Assembly: GCA_905221615.1 (NCBI GenBank)
Contig: CAJNDT010005423.1
Span: 459,001-523,000, forward strand
Reading direction: 5' to 3'
DNA length: 64,000 nt
DNA from: Symbiodinium sp. CCMP2592
Taxonomy: Eukaryota; Sar; Dinophyceae; Suessiales; Symbiodiniaceae
Below are positions 43,973 through 53,037 of this stretch, piece after piece; position 1 is the stretch's first letter, and every line of letters begins with the position of its first letter. The notes under the pieces were generated by a model that saw only the letters and a list, made by a program, of their open reading frames with translations, had not been told where the DNA came from and did no database searches. The translations under genes were made by a program, and so were the position numbers.

Positions 43973-44180
43973 GGAGATGCTCCCTTAGGAGGAGACACTC
44001 CCCAACTTGGAGGAGTTTCTCTCCTCGCCATGTGTGTACAGCTGGTGGAGTTTCTCCCCAGGGGTTTTTGACAGTAGGAGAGCATCAGGTGGAGCTTCTC
44101 CCCTCGTCTAGGTGGAGTTTCTCCCCCAACGAGGGATGTATAGCTGGTGGAGGTTCTCCCCAGGGGTTTTTAACAGCTCT
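43973..44180 (+). repeat. Non-coding cluster of GGAGNNNCTCC palindromes
   Basis: Six perfect copies (43973, 43991, 44047, 44091, 44114, 44149) and one near-copy (44012) lie in about 190 bases between two ORFs. Two of them sit in a 40-base direct repeat (TGTACAGCTGGTGGAG and TGTATAGCTGGTGGAG, each followed by CTCCCCAGGGGTTTTT) about 102 bases apart. Confidence 0.9.
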
Positions 44181-44371
44181 GAGGAGTGCAGACTCAAAAA
44201 TGTCCCATCATCTGCCAAGTGCAACTCGGCGCCTTTAGCAAAACGCCTCCACTGATTCTGATGCAGGTCCCTCGTCGTGGTGGCCTGGTGCTCGGATGGC
44301 TAATCACCTGTCAAGTGCCTGAAATTCAGCTTGTGACAACACATCGCAGGTCTCTCTCAAAAGCCAGCAAC

Positions 44372-45454
44372 ATGTCACGACCAGAGTCAACTCAAGATCC
44401 CTCGTTTCAGGATGAGTATGTGGATTTCTGCCAGCGACGGATACGTGATCAACTTCCGCATGTCACATATAGAATTTTTTTGCGCCAGTGGAGGCGCTCT
44501 GCTCGTGCTCACGGCGAAAGTTATCCAGCACATAAAGGTGCCTCAAAAGGCACTGGTGGATCGGAAGAGCCGGGAAGTGGAAAGGGTGGAGTCACTCCCC
44601 CTCCTCCTCCTTCCAAAAAGAGAAGCACCGGGCAAAGTGAGGGTGGAGATACTCCCCCTGCAGCAAAGGCCAAGAGTGGAGATCCTCCCTCAGGGGACCT
44701 CTCTTCACAACAGGTCACCGATGAACGAACTGAAGCGGCCCTCCAAGTACTTCAGTCTGCGGGGTATACTCCTTTTCCCAGTCTGATCACAGCCTGCGAC
44801 GGCTCCATCACCGACCTGAACAACCACAGAATCATGGTGACAGTGACCCAGCAACTCCGAGATGGCCTCGATCAGGCGGAGAGACTGACCCCTGAGATCG
44901 CCAATGCCCTTCTCGAGACCTTCTTAGCTTCCCGCCGGGGCCTGGCCAATGAATCCCTGCAGTCGAAGCTTGGTTTCCCAACAGCGGAGGATAATGGATG
45001 GTTTAGATTTGAGTACTCTTCTCCTAACATACTTCCTGCCGGAGACAGCGAGGTTGCGTTCCACGGTACACACCTGGAATGTTTGCATGGGATACTAGCC
45101 ACAGGAAGACTTCTACCTTCGACGCCGGATCTCTCAGGCACAAGAAGCTTCGAGGACCGCCCAGGAGTGTATCTCCACAAGCTTTCAAACAGGCATCTCG
45201 CGGCCGGATACAGTTGCCTGGTGAGGATTGGACCTCGCCACATATTCGTCCGGCCCATGATCGAGGCGGAAGCCGCTCACTCTGGATGGCAAAAACGTGG
45301 CAAGAAAACAAATCAACTAATATACTCCTTTGATGCAGTGAAAATCCGAGCGCTGCTGCTCCAAATCTCAACAAAGGAGACTCTCTCCTTAGGCGATTAC
45401 CTCCGCGAGTGGAGCGGAATGCTTGAGATTCCGCTTCGACAGGCTCGTGCCTAG
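44372..45454 (+). CDS. LINE C ORF with ADP-ribosyltransferase-like C-terminus
   Basis: The frame is open from 44186; the first plausible ATG after the palindrome cluster is 44372 (MSRPESTQDPSFQDEYVDF). A proline/lysine-rich linker follows (GGVTPPPPPSKKRS, GGDTPPAAKAKSGDPP), each GG[VD][TP]P being encoded by a GGAGNNNCTCC palindrome. The C-terminal 150 residues contain AFHGTHLECLHGILATGRLLP, GVYLHKLSNRHLAAGY and RHIFVRPMIEAE. This resembles the H-G-T loop and the later tyrosine block of the ADP-ribosyltransferase/PARP fold, but I cannot find a clear third catalytic glutamate. The ORF overlaps the next one by about 30 bases. Confidence 0.5.
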   Translation: MSRPESTQDPSFQDEYVDFCQRRIRDQLPHVTYRIFLRQWRRSARAHGESYPAHKGASKGTGGSEEPGSGKGGVTPPPPPSKKRSTGQSEGGDTPPAAKAKSGDPPSGDLSSQQVTDERTEAALQVLQSAGYTPFPSLITACDGSITDLNNHRIMVTVTQQLRDGLDQAERLTPEIANALLETFLASRRGLANESLQSKLGFPTAEDNGWFRFEYSSPNILPAGDSEVAFHGTHLECLHGILATGRLLPSTPDLSGTRSFEDRPGVYLHKLSNRHLAAGYSCLVRIGPRHIFVRPMIEAEAAHSGWQKRGKKTNQLIYSFDAVKIRALLLQISTKETLSLGDYLREWSGMLEIPLRQARA

Positions 45455-46334
45455 TGAAGCGGCCTCGTCAGATCGAGGAAAGGAAGGAGGAGTTCCTCCC
45501 CTTCCAGCTCCAGAGCCAGCGTCAGGGTCAAAGGGTGGAGTTCCTCCCCCGACTGAGATCGTAGAGATCACTGACAACAGCACAGCCACACCAAGGAGCT
45601 CCTCTATTGTGGCATGGGAGGGTGAACCAGGCGACCTAGGTGAATATTGCACAGCCTCCATGGATCCAGAGACCCGCTTCTCGTTCGAAGTATCCAAAGC
45701 GCTGGCAGCATGCCTCAGACACGGACACAGACCGTACATCAATGTCACTTCGGCAGGCTGGGCCAAGCTAGAGGACGTGGTTTCATGGCCAAGAGTGCAG
45801 AACCAGAACGCCACGGCAGGCGACCTCATGGAGATTGTTCGTCGTAACACCAAAGGCCGGTACGAGTTGGGAGACTGCCAAGGCACGAAGTACATCAGGG
45901 CACTGCAAGGACATTCTCGCTCGGACGTGAACTCGACAGAGGTGTTAGAGGAACTCACGGAGGAGATGCTCCCCGGAATGCTCTATCACGGCACCTACTG
46001 GTCCTTGTACGACCCAATACGTCAACAAGGCATTCTGCCACAAAACAAGATCTCCAAGGGCCGCGGCAAAGGAGGACGTGGCAGGGAGGGACGGCAGCAT
46101 ATCCATTTCGTGGCGGACAGCGATTATGGGAAACCAGGCGTCTCCGGCTTCAGAGAGAGCTCGTCCATGCTGGTGGCGGTAAACCCTCGCAAGGCCTCAC
46201 AGGCAGGGGTGAAGTTTTTCCGTAGCAAGAACGGCGTGATTCTCACCCCAACTGAAGTGCCTCCTTCTGTCATAGAGTACTATCAGAGTCTGAAATCAGG
46301 CACTAAGTACGGAGGCGACAATAGGCCGCTCTGA
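45423..46334 (+). CDS. RNA 2'-phosphotransferase (Tpt1/KptA family) in the LINE C cassette
   Basis: The frame opens at 45423 (TTG; no early ATG, so the start may be later, at about 45660) and runs to 46334. A disordered N-terminus (EGGVPPLPAPEPASG, KGGVPPPTEIV) precedes a full Tpt1/KptA domain: SKALAACLRHG, SAGWAKLEDVV, IRALQGHSRSD, MLYHGTYWSLYDPIRQQG, QHIHFVAD, GVSGFRESSSMLVAVN and FFRSKNGVILTPTEVP. The catalytic set known for this family, Arg-His (R99/H100), Arg (R159) and Arg (R244), is present. Tpt1 removes the 2'-phosphate left by fungal/plant-type RNA ligases, passing it to NAD+. The frame has no break, so it appears under selection or recently acquired. A Tpt1 domain next to a LINE is, as far as I know, unreported. 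Confidence 0.85.
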   Translation: MRFRFDRLVPSEAASSDRGKEGGVPPLPAPEPASGSKGGVPPPTEIVEITDNSTATPRSSSIVAWEGEPGDLGEYCTASMDPETRFSFEVSKALAACLRHGHRPYINVTSAGWAKLEDVVSWPRVQNQNATAGDLMEIVRRNTKGRYELGDCQGTKYIRALQGHSRSDVNSTEVLEELTEEMLPGMLYHGTYWSLYDPIRQQGILPQNKISKGRGKGGRGREGRQHIHFVADSDYGKPGVSGFRESSSMLVAVNPRKASQAGVKFFRSKNGVILTPTEVPPSVIEYYQSLKSGTKYGGDNRPL

Positions 46335-46603
46335 CACCAGAAAGAGAGCCCCGCCAAATGGTGGAGTCGCTCCCCAAGCAGACTTTGCAGCCGCTCAGAC
46401 AACAAATCGGAGTCTAAGTTAAGGGTTAACTCAGCATGCATCACCTGCCAGCAACCAAGTATCCCGAGGTCAGATCCACAATTCGATGCAGAGCCTCGGG
46501 CCCAGTCCTTGCAAGTGAACTGCCAGCCAAAGGATCACAAAAAAAGCAACTTATGCATGTCTGACACAGGCTCAACTCACCAGCTGTCTTGATTCCAGTA
46601 GCC
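46335..46603 (+). other. Spacer in the LINE C cassette
   Basis: No ORF of note. One GGAGTCGCTCC palindrome lies at 46363-46373. Confidence 0.5.
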
Positions 46604-47113
46604 ATGCCCGAAACTCCTAAGAAAAGTGGCACCAGAGCGAACTCTCGCACCCCTCCACCAGTGAGACGTCGTCCTCACCTTCCCAGGTCGCCGCCATCCA
46701 GTGATGCTATCCGGGAGTCAGACTCAGAAGAAGCAGTGGCACCCAAGGCTGATGCTCCTAAGGGCCCGCCGCCGCCGGTGCCTGTCAATCTGTCGGGAAG
46801 TGGATCCAGCACGGATCTGGCACCAGGAGGTACAAGTAAGGCATCTGGAGCTCCAGTCAAAGGTGGAATCCCAGGAGGAGTCCCTCCCCTGGGACCCCCA
46901 CCAAAAGCTGTGACCTCCACGATCTCCCATCCGGGAACTGGAGAACTCTATGTCACGAGCACTGGTCCGGCAGGAGTTACTCCGCCATCAGCGAACACCA
47001 ACAACGAGTTGGAGAGGGCGCCTGGCATACCTCTACTGAGCATCTCACTGCCTCATCGCCTCTTCTACAACATAGAGCTTGTGGTTCGCACTGAGCCATC
47101 ACAGCGAGTCTAG
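46604..47113 (+). CDS. LINE C ORF, proline-rich disordered protein
   Basis: ATG 46604 opens 169 codons: MPETPKKSGTRANSRTPPP, a serine/proline-rich middle (KGPPPPVPVNLSGSGSS), KGGIPGGVPPLGPPPK and PAGVTPPSANTNN (both GV[TP]P blocks encoded by the palindrome), and a hydrophobic tail LLSISLPHRLFYNIELVV. No family is recognised. It is the last ORF before the (TAG)n tract. Confidence 0.45.
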   Translation: MPETPKKSGTRANSRTPPPVRRRPHLPRSPPSSDAIRESDSEEAVAPKADAPKGPPPPVPVNLSGSGSSTDLAPGGTSKASGAPVKGGIPGGVPPLGPPPKAVTSTISHPGTGELYVTSTGPAGVTPPSANTNNELERAPGIPLLSISLPHRLFYNIELVVRTEPSQRV

Positions 47114-47446
47114 AGTACTCCTTCGCGACAGCAGCTGAGTGCAAAATGTTCTGCTGCCAATCAGCCAGTGATACATTGCAACCAAGCCGGTTAGCTTTTA
47201 GCTAGTGCCGAAATCTTAACTCGCATAAGACTCTGAAGACACATTCCCTTCCCACTTCACAGCTTGCAGCCTTGAGGGGCGGAGCGTGTGCAAGTGCTGT
47301 GTTGAGGCACGGCTTGCCGTGAAGAATGACCGCGCAAGTAGTAAGCAGGGCACTAGGTCGATCCCTCGCAAAGCGTGGACGAAAAGTTTCACCACAGACA
47401 GTCCTCCCCCGCTGCGTGTGAATGAAAATGTAATTGTAGTAGTCGT
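47114..47446 (+). other. Presumed 3' untranslated region of LINE C
   Basis: No ORF or repeat is recognised between the last ORF and the TAG tract. No palindrome copy was seen after 46983. Confidence 0.4.
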
Positions 47447-47449
47447 ACT

Positions 47450-47508
<59 letters not shown>
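47447..47508. repeat. (TAG)n tract, possible 3' tail of LINE C
   Basis: About 20 uninterrupted TAG/AGT units. The orientation relative to LINE C is the same as at its 5' side (28343-28592). Confidence 0.9.
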
Positions 47509-47533
47509 ATCGCTTCCCCCTAATAGTAAACAA

Positions 47534-47605
47534 CCCCCTAATATTAAAAATACTTTTTCCCGGACCCCCCAAAAAATACCCCCGCCCTTTAATTGGATTC
47601 GGGGG
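47534..47605. mobile_element. Short inverted-repeat (MITE-like) element, left of the satellite
   Basis: Begins CCCCCTAATATTAAAAA and ends in a degraded inverse (TTTAATTGGATTCGGGGG). The intact version is at 52902-52979 on the other side of the satellite. Confidence 0.55.
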
Positions 47606-47612
47606 TGCAGGT

Positions 47613-47691
47613 CTAGGGTTTTAAGGTTTAGGGTTTAGGGGTCCCTGAACCCTAAACCCTCAAGGTTTAAGTGGGGTTTAGGGTTTAGGGT
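47613..47691. repeat. Interstitial telomere-like repeats in opposed orientation
   Basis: GGTTTAGGGTTTAGGGG (47625-47641), then AACCCTAAACCCT (47648-47660), then GGGGTTTAGGGTTTAGGG (47673-47690). TTTAGGG is the plant/dinoflagellate-type telomere unit, and the two orientations meet head to head. Confidence 0.8.
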
Positions 47692-48669
47692 GCTCCTTTG
47701 AAGGGTCGGCTCTCTGTTTTCGGCTGCTGCGTTCTGTCTGCTGCAGCTGTCTTTTGCGAGCATGGCTTGCCTAGCCTGCCTCGCTGTTCATACTGCCAAA
47801 CAGCAGCAAAGATTGCAGTGATGACCAGTAGTGCAGTAATTGGCAGTAGTGCAGTAATGACCAGTAATGCAGTAATTGGCAGTAGTGCAGCAATTGGCAG
47901 TCGTGCAGCAATTGGCAGTAGTGCAGTGATGACCAGTAATGCAGTAATTGGCAGTAGTGCAGCAATTGGCAGTCGTGCAGCAATTGGCAGTAGTGCAGTG
48001 ATGACCAGTGGTGCAGTACTTGGCAGTAGTGCAGTAATGACCAGTAGTGCAGTAATTGGCAGTAGTGCAGTATTGACTAGCAGTGCGGTAATTGGCAGTA
48101 CTGCAGCAATTGGCAGTAGTGGTAATTGGCAGTAGTGCACTAATTGGCAGTAGTGCAGTGATGACCAGTAGTGCAGTATTCGGCAGTAATGCAGCAATTG
48201 GCAGTAGTGCAGCAATTGGCAGTAGTGCAATAGTGACCAGTAGTGCAACACTTCCACAACACTTCCACAACACCTCCACAACACTTCCAGAACACCTCCA
48301 CAACACCTCCACAACACCTGCACAACACTTCCACAACACCTCCACAACACTTCAATTGGCAGTAGTGCAAAAATGACCAGCAGTGCAGTACTTGGCAGTA
48401 GTGCAGTTATGACCAGTAGTGCAGTAATTGGCAGTAGTGCAGTATTGACTAGTAGTGCGGTAATTGGCAGTAGTGCAGCAATTGGCAGTAGTCTGGTAAT
48501 TGGCAGTAGTGCACTAATTGGCAGTAGTGCAGTGATGACCAGTAGTGCAGTAATTTGCAGTAGTGCAGCAATTGGCAGTAGTGCAGCAATTGGCAGTACT
48601 CTCGACGCAGGGTGCCCAGACCCCAAAATCTCGATTCCGGGTGGGGAAAGGGCCCAAACGGCACCCCTG

Positions 48670-48732
48670 GGGATTGAACCAGGGGCCTTTTCCCTGCCCC
48701 TTATGCAAATCCTCCACCTGCCCGTTAGGCTA
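48670..48732 (-). ncRNA. tRNA-like segment with box A and box B, copy 1
   Basis: On the minus strand TAGCCTAACGG (48732-48722) fits the polymerase III box A, and GGTTCAATCCC (48680-48670) fits box B at a tRNA-like distance. A strong stem CCCCTGG/CCAGGGG surrounds box B, but no good acceptor or anticodon stem forms. It is a tRNA-derived (SINE-like) relic, not a working tRNA. Confidence 0.45.
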
Positions 48733-50324
48733 TGGAAAGATAGTTCTGGAGAAGGCGGTCACCCCATATAGAGTTTTGGAGGGACTCCAGGCGCCGTCAT
48801 TTGGGCAATAATTGGCAGTAGTGCAGTAATGACCAGTACTGGTCATTGCTGCACTACTGCCAATGAGTGCACTACTGCCAATTATTACTGCACTGCCTGC
48901 ACTAGTCCAGTACTTGGCAGTAATGCAGCAATTGGCAGTAGTACAGCAATTGGCAGTAGTGCAGTAGTGACCAGTACTGCGACACTTCCACAACACTCCA
49001 CAACACTTCCACAACTCTTCCACAACTTCCACAACACCTCCACAACACTTCCACAACACTTCCACAACACTTCCACAACACCTCCACAACACCTCCACAA
49101 CACTTCCACAACACTTCCACAACACCTCCACAACACCTCCACAACACCTCCACAACACTTCCACTACACTTCCACAACACCTCCACAGCAATTAGCAGTA
49201 GTGCAGTAATTGGTAGTACAGCAATAATTGGCAGTCGTGCAGTAATTGGCAGTAGTACAGCAATGACCAGTAGTGCAATACTTGGCAGGGGTGCAGTGAT
49301 GACCAGTAGTGGCAATTGGCAGTAGTGCAGCAATGACCAGTAGTGCAGTAGTTGGCAGTAGTGCACTAATTGGCAGTAATGCAGTAATGACCAGTATTGC
49401 AGTCATTGGCCGTAGTGCAGCAATTGGAAGTAGTGCAGTGATGACCAGTAGTGCAGTATTTGGCAGTAGTTCAGTAATGACCAGTAATGCAGTAATTGGC
49501 AGTAGTGCAGCAATTGGCAGTCGTGCAGCAATTGGCAGTAGTGCAGTGATGACCAGTAATGCAGTAATTGGCAGTAGTGCAGCAATTGGCAGTCGTGCAG
49601 CAATTGGCAGTAGTGCAGTGATGACCAGTAGTGCAGTACTTGGCAGTAGTGCAGTAATGACCAGTAGTGCAGTAATTGGCAGTAGTGCAGTATTGACTAG
49701 CAGTGCGGTAATTGGCAGTAGTGCAGCAATTGGCAGTAGTGTGGTAATTGGCAGTAGTGCACTAATTGGCAGTAGTGCAGTGATGACCAGTAGTGCAGTA
49801 TTCGGCAGTAATGCAGCAATTGGCAGTAGTGCAGCAATTGGCAGTAGTGCAATAGTGACCAGTACTGCAACACTTCCACAACACTTCCACAAGACCTCCA
49901 CAACACTTCCAGAACACCTCCACAACACCTCCACAACACCTCCACAACACCTCCACAACACTTCCACAACACCTCCACAACACCTCCACAACACTTCAAT
50001 TGCCAGTAGTGCAGTGATGACCAGTAGTGCAGTACTTGGCAGTAGTGCAGTAATGACCAGTAGTGCAGTAATTGGCAGTAGTGCAGTATTGACTAGTAGT
50101 GCGGTAATTGGCAGTAGTGCAGCAATTGGCAGTAGTCTGGTAATTGGCAGTAGTGCACTAATTGGCAGTAGTGCAGTGATGACCAGTAGTGCAGTCATTT
50201 GCAGTAGTGCAGCAATTGGCAGTAGTGCAGCAATTGGCAGTACTCTCGACGCAGGGTGCCCAGAGCCTTTGGTCACCCCAAAATCTCGATTCCGGGTGGG
50301 GAAAGGGCCCAAACGGCACCCCTG

Positions 50325-50387
50325 GGGATTGATCCAGGGGCCTGTTCCCTGCCCCTTATGCAAATCCTCCACCTGCCCGTTAGGCTA
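50325..50387 (-). ncRNA. tRNA-like segment, copy 2
   Basis: Same segment within the next higher-order unit. Box A is kept (50387-50377); box B is altered to GGATCAATCC. Confidence 0.4.
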
Positions 50388-51929
50388 TGGAAAGATAGTT
50401 CTGGAGAAGGCGGTCACCCCATATAGAGTTTTGGAGGGACTCCAGGCGCCGTCATTTGGGCAGTAATTGGCAGTAGTGCAGTAATGACCAGTACTGGTCA
50501 TTGCTGCACTTCTGCCAATGAGTGCACTACTGCCAATTATTACTGCACCACCTGCACTAGTGCAGTACTTGGCAGTAATGCAGCAATTGGCAGTAGTGCA
50601 GCAATTGGCAGTAGTGCAATAGTGACCAGTACTGCAACACTTCCACAACACTTCCACAACTCTTCCACAACTTCCACAACACCTCCACAACACCTCCACA
50701 ACACTTCCACAACACTTCCACAACACCTCCACAACACCTCCACAACACTTCCACAACACTTCCACAACACCTCCACAACACCTCCACAACACCTCCACAA
50801 CACTTCCACTACACTTCCACAACACCTCCACAGCAATTAGCAGTAGTGCAGTAATTGGTAGTACAGCAATAATTGGCAGTCGTGCAGTAATTGGCAGTAG
50901 TACAGCAATGACCAGTTGTGCAATACTTGGCAGGAGTGCAGTGATGACCAGTAGTGGCAATTGGCAGTAGTGCAGCAATGACCAGTAGTGCAGTAGTTGG
51001 CAGTAGTGCACTAATTGGCAGTAATGCAGTAATGACCAGTATTGCAGTCATTGGCCGTAGTGCAGCAATTGGAAGTAGTGCAGTGATGACCAGTAGTGCA
51101 GTATTTGGCAGTAGTTCAGTAATGACCAGTAATGCAGTAATTGGCAGTAGTGCAGCAATTGGCAGTCGTGCAGCAATTGGCAGTAGTGCAGTGATGACCA
51201 GTAATGCAGTAATTGGCAGTAGTGCAGCAATTGGCAGTCGTGCAGCAATTGGCAGTAGTGCAGTGATGACCAGTAGTGCAGTAATTGGCAGTAGTGCAGT
51301 ATTGACTAGCAGTGCGGTAATTGGCAGTAGTGCAGCAATTGGCACTAGTGTGGTAATTGGCAGTAGTGCACTAATTGGCAGTAGTGCAGTGATGACCAGT
51401 AGTGCAGTATTCGGCAGTAATGCAGCAATTGGCAGTAGTGCAGCAATTGGCAGTAGTGCAATAGTGACCAGTACTGCAACACTTCCACAACACTTCCACA
51501 AGACCTCCACAACACTTCCAGAACACCTCCACAACACCTCCACAACACCTCCACAACACCTCCACAACACTTCCACAACACCTCCACAACACCTCCACAA
51601 CACTTCAATTGCCAGTAGTGCAGTGATGACCAGTAGTGCAGTACTTGGCAGTAGTGCAGTAATGACCAGTAGTGCCGTAATTGGCAGCAGTGCAGTATTG
51701 ACTAGTAGTGCGGTAATTGGCAGTAGTGCAGCAATTGGCAGTAGTCTGGTAATTGGCAGTAGTGCACTAATTGGCAGTAGTGCAGTGATGACCAGTAGTG
51801 CAGTCATTTGCAGTAGTGCAGCAATTGGCAGTAGTGCAGCAATTGGCAGTACTCTCGACGCAGGGTGCCCAGAGCTTTTGGTCACCCCAAAATCTCGATT
51901 CCGGGTGGGGAAAGGGCCCAAACGGCACC

Positions 51930-51995
51930 CCTGGGGATTGATCCAGGGGCCTGTTCCCTGCCCCTTATGCAAATCCTCCACCTGCCCGTTAGGCT
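51930..51995 (-). ncRNA. tRNA-like segment, copy 3
   Basis: Third copy, with the same altered box B as copy 2. Confidence 0.4.
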
Positions 51996-52738
51996 ATGGA
52001 AAGATAGTTCTGGAGAAGGCGGTCACCCCATATAGAGTTTTGGAGGGACTCCAGGCGCCGTCATTTGGGCAGTAATTGGCAGTAGTGCAGTAATGACCAG
52101 TACTGGTCATTGCTGCACTTCTGCCAATGAGTGCACTACTGCCAAATATTACTGCACTACCTGCACTAGTGCAGTACTTGGCAGTAATGCAGCAATTGGC
52201 AGTAGTGCAGCAATTGGCAGTAGTGCAATAGTGACCAGTACTGCAACACTTCCACAACACTTCCACAACACTTCCACAACACTTCCACAACTCTTCCACA
52301 ACTTCCACAACACCTCCACAACACTTCCACAACACTTCCACAACACTTCCACAACACCTCCACAACACCTCCACAACACTTCCACAACACTTCCACACCA
52401 CCTCCACAACACCTCCACAACACCTCCACAACACTTCCACTACACTTCCACAACACCTCCACAGCAATTAGCAGTAGTGCAGTAATTGGTAGTACAGCAA
52501 TTGGCAGTCGTGCAGTAATTGGCAGTAGTACAGCAATGACCAGTAGTGCAATACTTGGCAGGAGTGCAGTGATGACCAGTAGTGGCAATTGGCAGTAGTG
52601 CAGCAATGACCAGTAGTGCAGTAGTTGGCAGTAGTGCACTAATTGGCAGTAATGCCATAGAATCAAGAAAGAGCTATCAATCTGTCAATCCTTACTATGT
52701 CTGGACCTGTTGTGACTCGTGGATTTCATTTAAAGCTT

Positions 52739-52851
52739 CCCAGAGACTCCAAAACCCTTGAATTAAGGAATATTGCAAAAATATAGTGGCATCCCCCATA
52801 ATCATGATTTTAAGATTTATTCCTTAATTCAAAAGTTTTGGAGTCTCTGGG
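52739..52851. mobile_element. 113-bp inverted-repeat element
   Basis: A 34-base arm starting CCCAGAGACTCCAAAACCC (52739-52772) is repeated inverted, with two mismatches, at 52818-52851 around a 45-base centre. It looks like a miniature inverted-repeat transposon. No clear target duplication was found beyond TT. Confidence 0.65.
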
Positions 52852-52901
52852 TTCATGGGTGGGGTAAAACTAGGTATAACCAGGATGTGAGATAACAACC
52901 A

Positions 52902-52979
52902 CCCCCTAATATTAAAAACATTTCCGAGTTTTTATTTAGGGGGGGGCGGGGGGGGCCCCCCCCGTTTAATATTAGGGGG
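52902..52979. mobile_element. Short inverted-repeat (MITE-like) element, right of the satellite
   Basis: Ends CCCCCTAATATTAAA and TTTAATATTAGGGGG are exact inverses. The centre holds G8CG8C8. It is the same family as 47534-47605. Confidence 0.7.
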
Positions 52980-52985
52980 AAAAGA

Positions 52986-52986
52986 T

Positions 52987-53037
<51 letters not shown>

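Larger units (their letters stand above)
28593..47508 (+). mobile_element. LINE C: multi-ORF APE-type retroelement, interrupted by a DNA transposon
   Basis: I treat the leader (28593), endonuclease (28778-29933), reverse transcriptase, zinc fingers and USP (38773-42292), and the following ORFs to the (TAG)n tract at 47447-47508 as one element of about 10 kb, once the 8.8-kb insertion at 29934-38766 is set aside. Seen in the sequence: the GGAGNNNCTCC palindrome runs through both halves, and excising the insertion restores the reading frame. Inferred: that the tract at 47447 is the 3' end and that all ORFs after the USP belong to the element. The alternative is that the downstream ORFs are host genes or a second element invaded by the same palindrome. 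Confidence 0.6.
47815..52660. repeat. 18-bp satellite with a 1.6-kb higher-order unit
   Basis: The basic unit is GCAGTAATTGGCAGTAGT, alternating with GCAGTGATGACCAGTAGT-type variants. Blocks of an 11-bp repeat (ACACYTCCACA, e.g. 48249-48350, 49867-49995, 52246-52460) and a unique 210-base segment holding a tRNA-like sequence are part of a larger unit that recurs at 1,645 bases (49311 and 50956) and 1,628 bases (50956 and 52584). Almost three such units are present. Because 18 is a multiple of three, long frames such as (SAVIGS-SAVMTS)n and their antisense are open on both strands and should not be read as genes. Confidence 0.92.

Noticed and set aside
48660-48735. Functional tRNA gene
   Set aside because: Box A and box B fit, but acceptor and anticodon stems do not form; kept only as a tRNA-like relic.
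48771-48792. GGAGGGACTCC in the satellite as part of the LINE C palindrome swarm
   Set aside because: It fits the pattern, but it is one site copied with the higher-order unit and lacks the GTGGAG...CTCCCC context; not counted.
47698-52658. Long open frames on both strands (up to about 400 codons) of SAVIGS/SAVMTS or LLPITALLVITA type
   Set aside because: They are satellite read-through caused by an 18-bp unit; both strands are equally open and no start context or non-repetitive domain exists.
47815-52660. CRISPR array
   Set aside because: Repeats are contiguous variants without unique spacers, and the host is a eukaryote.
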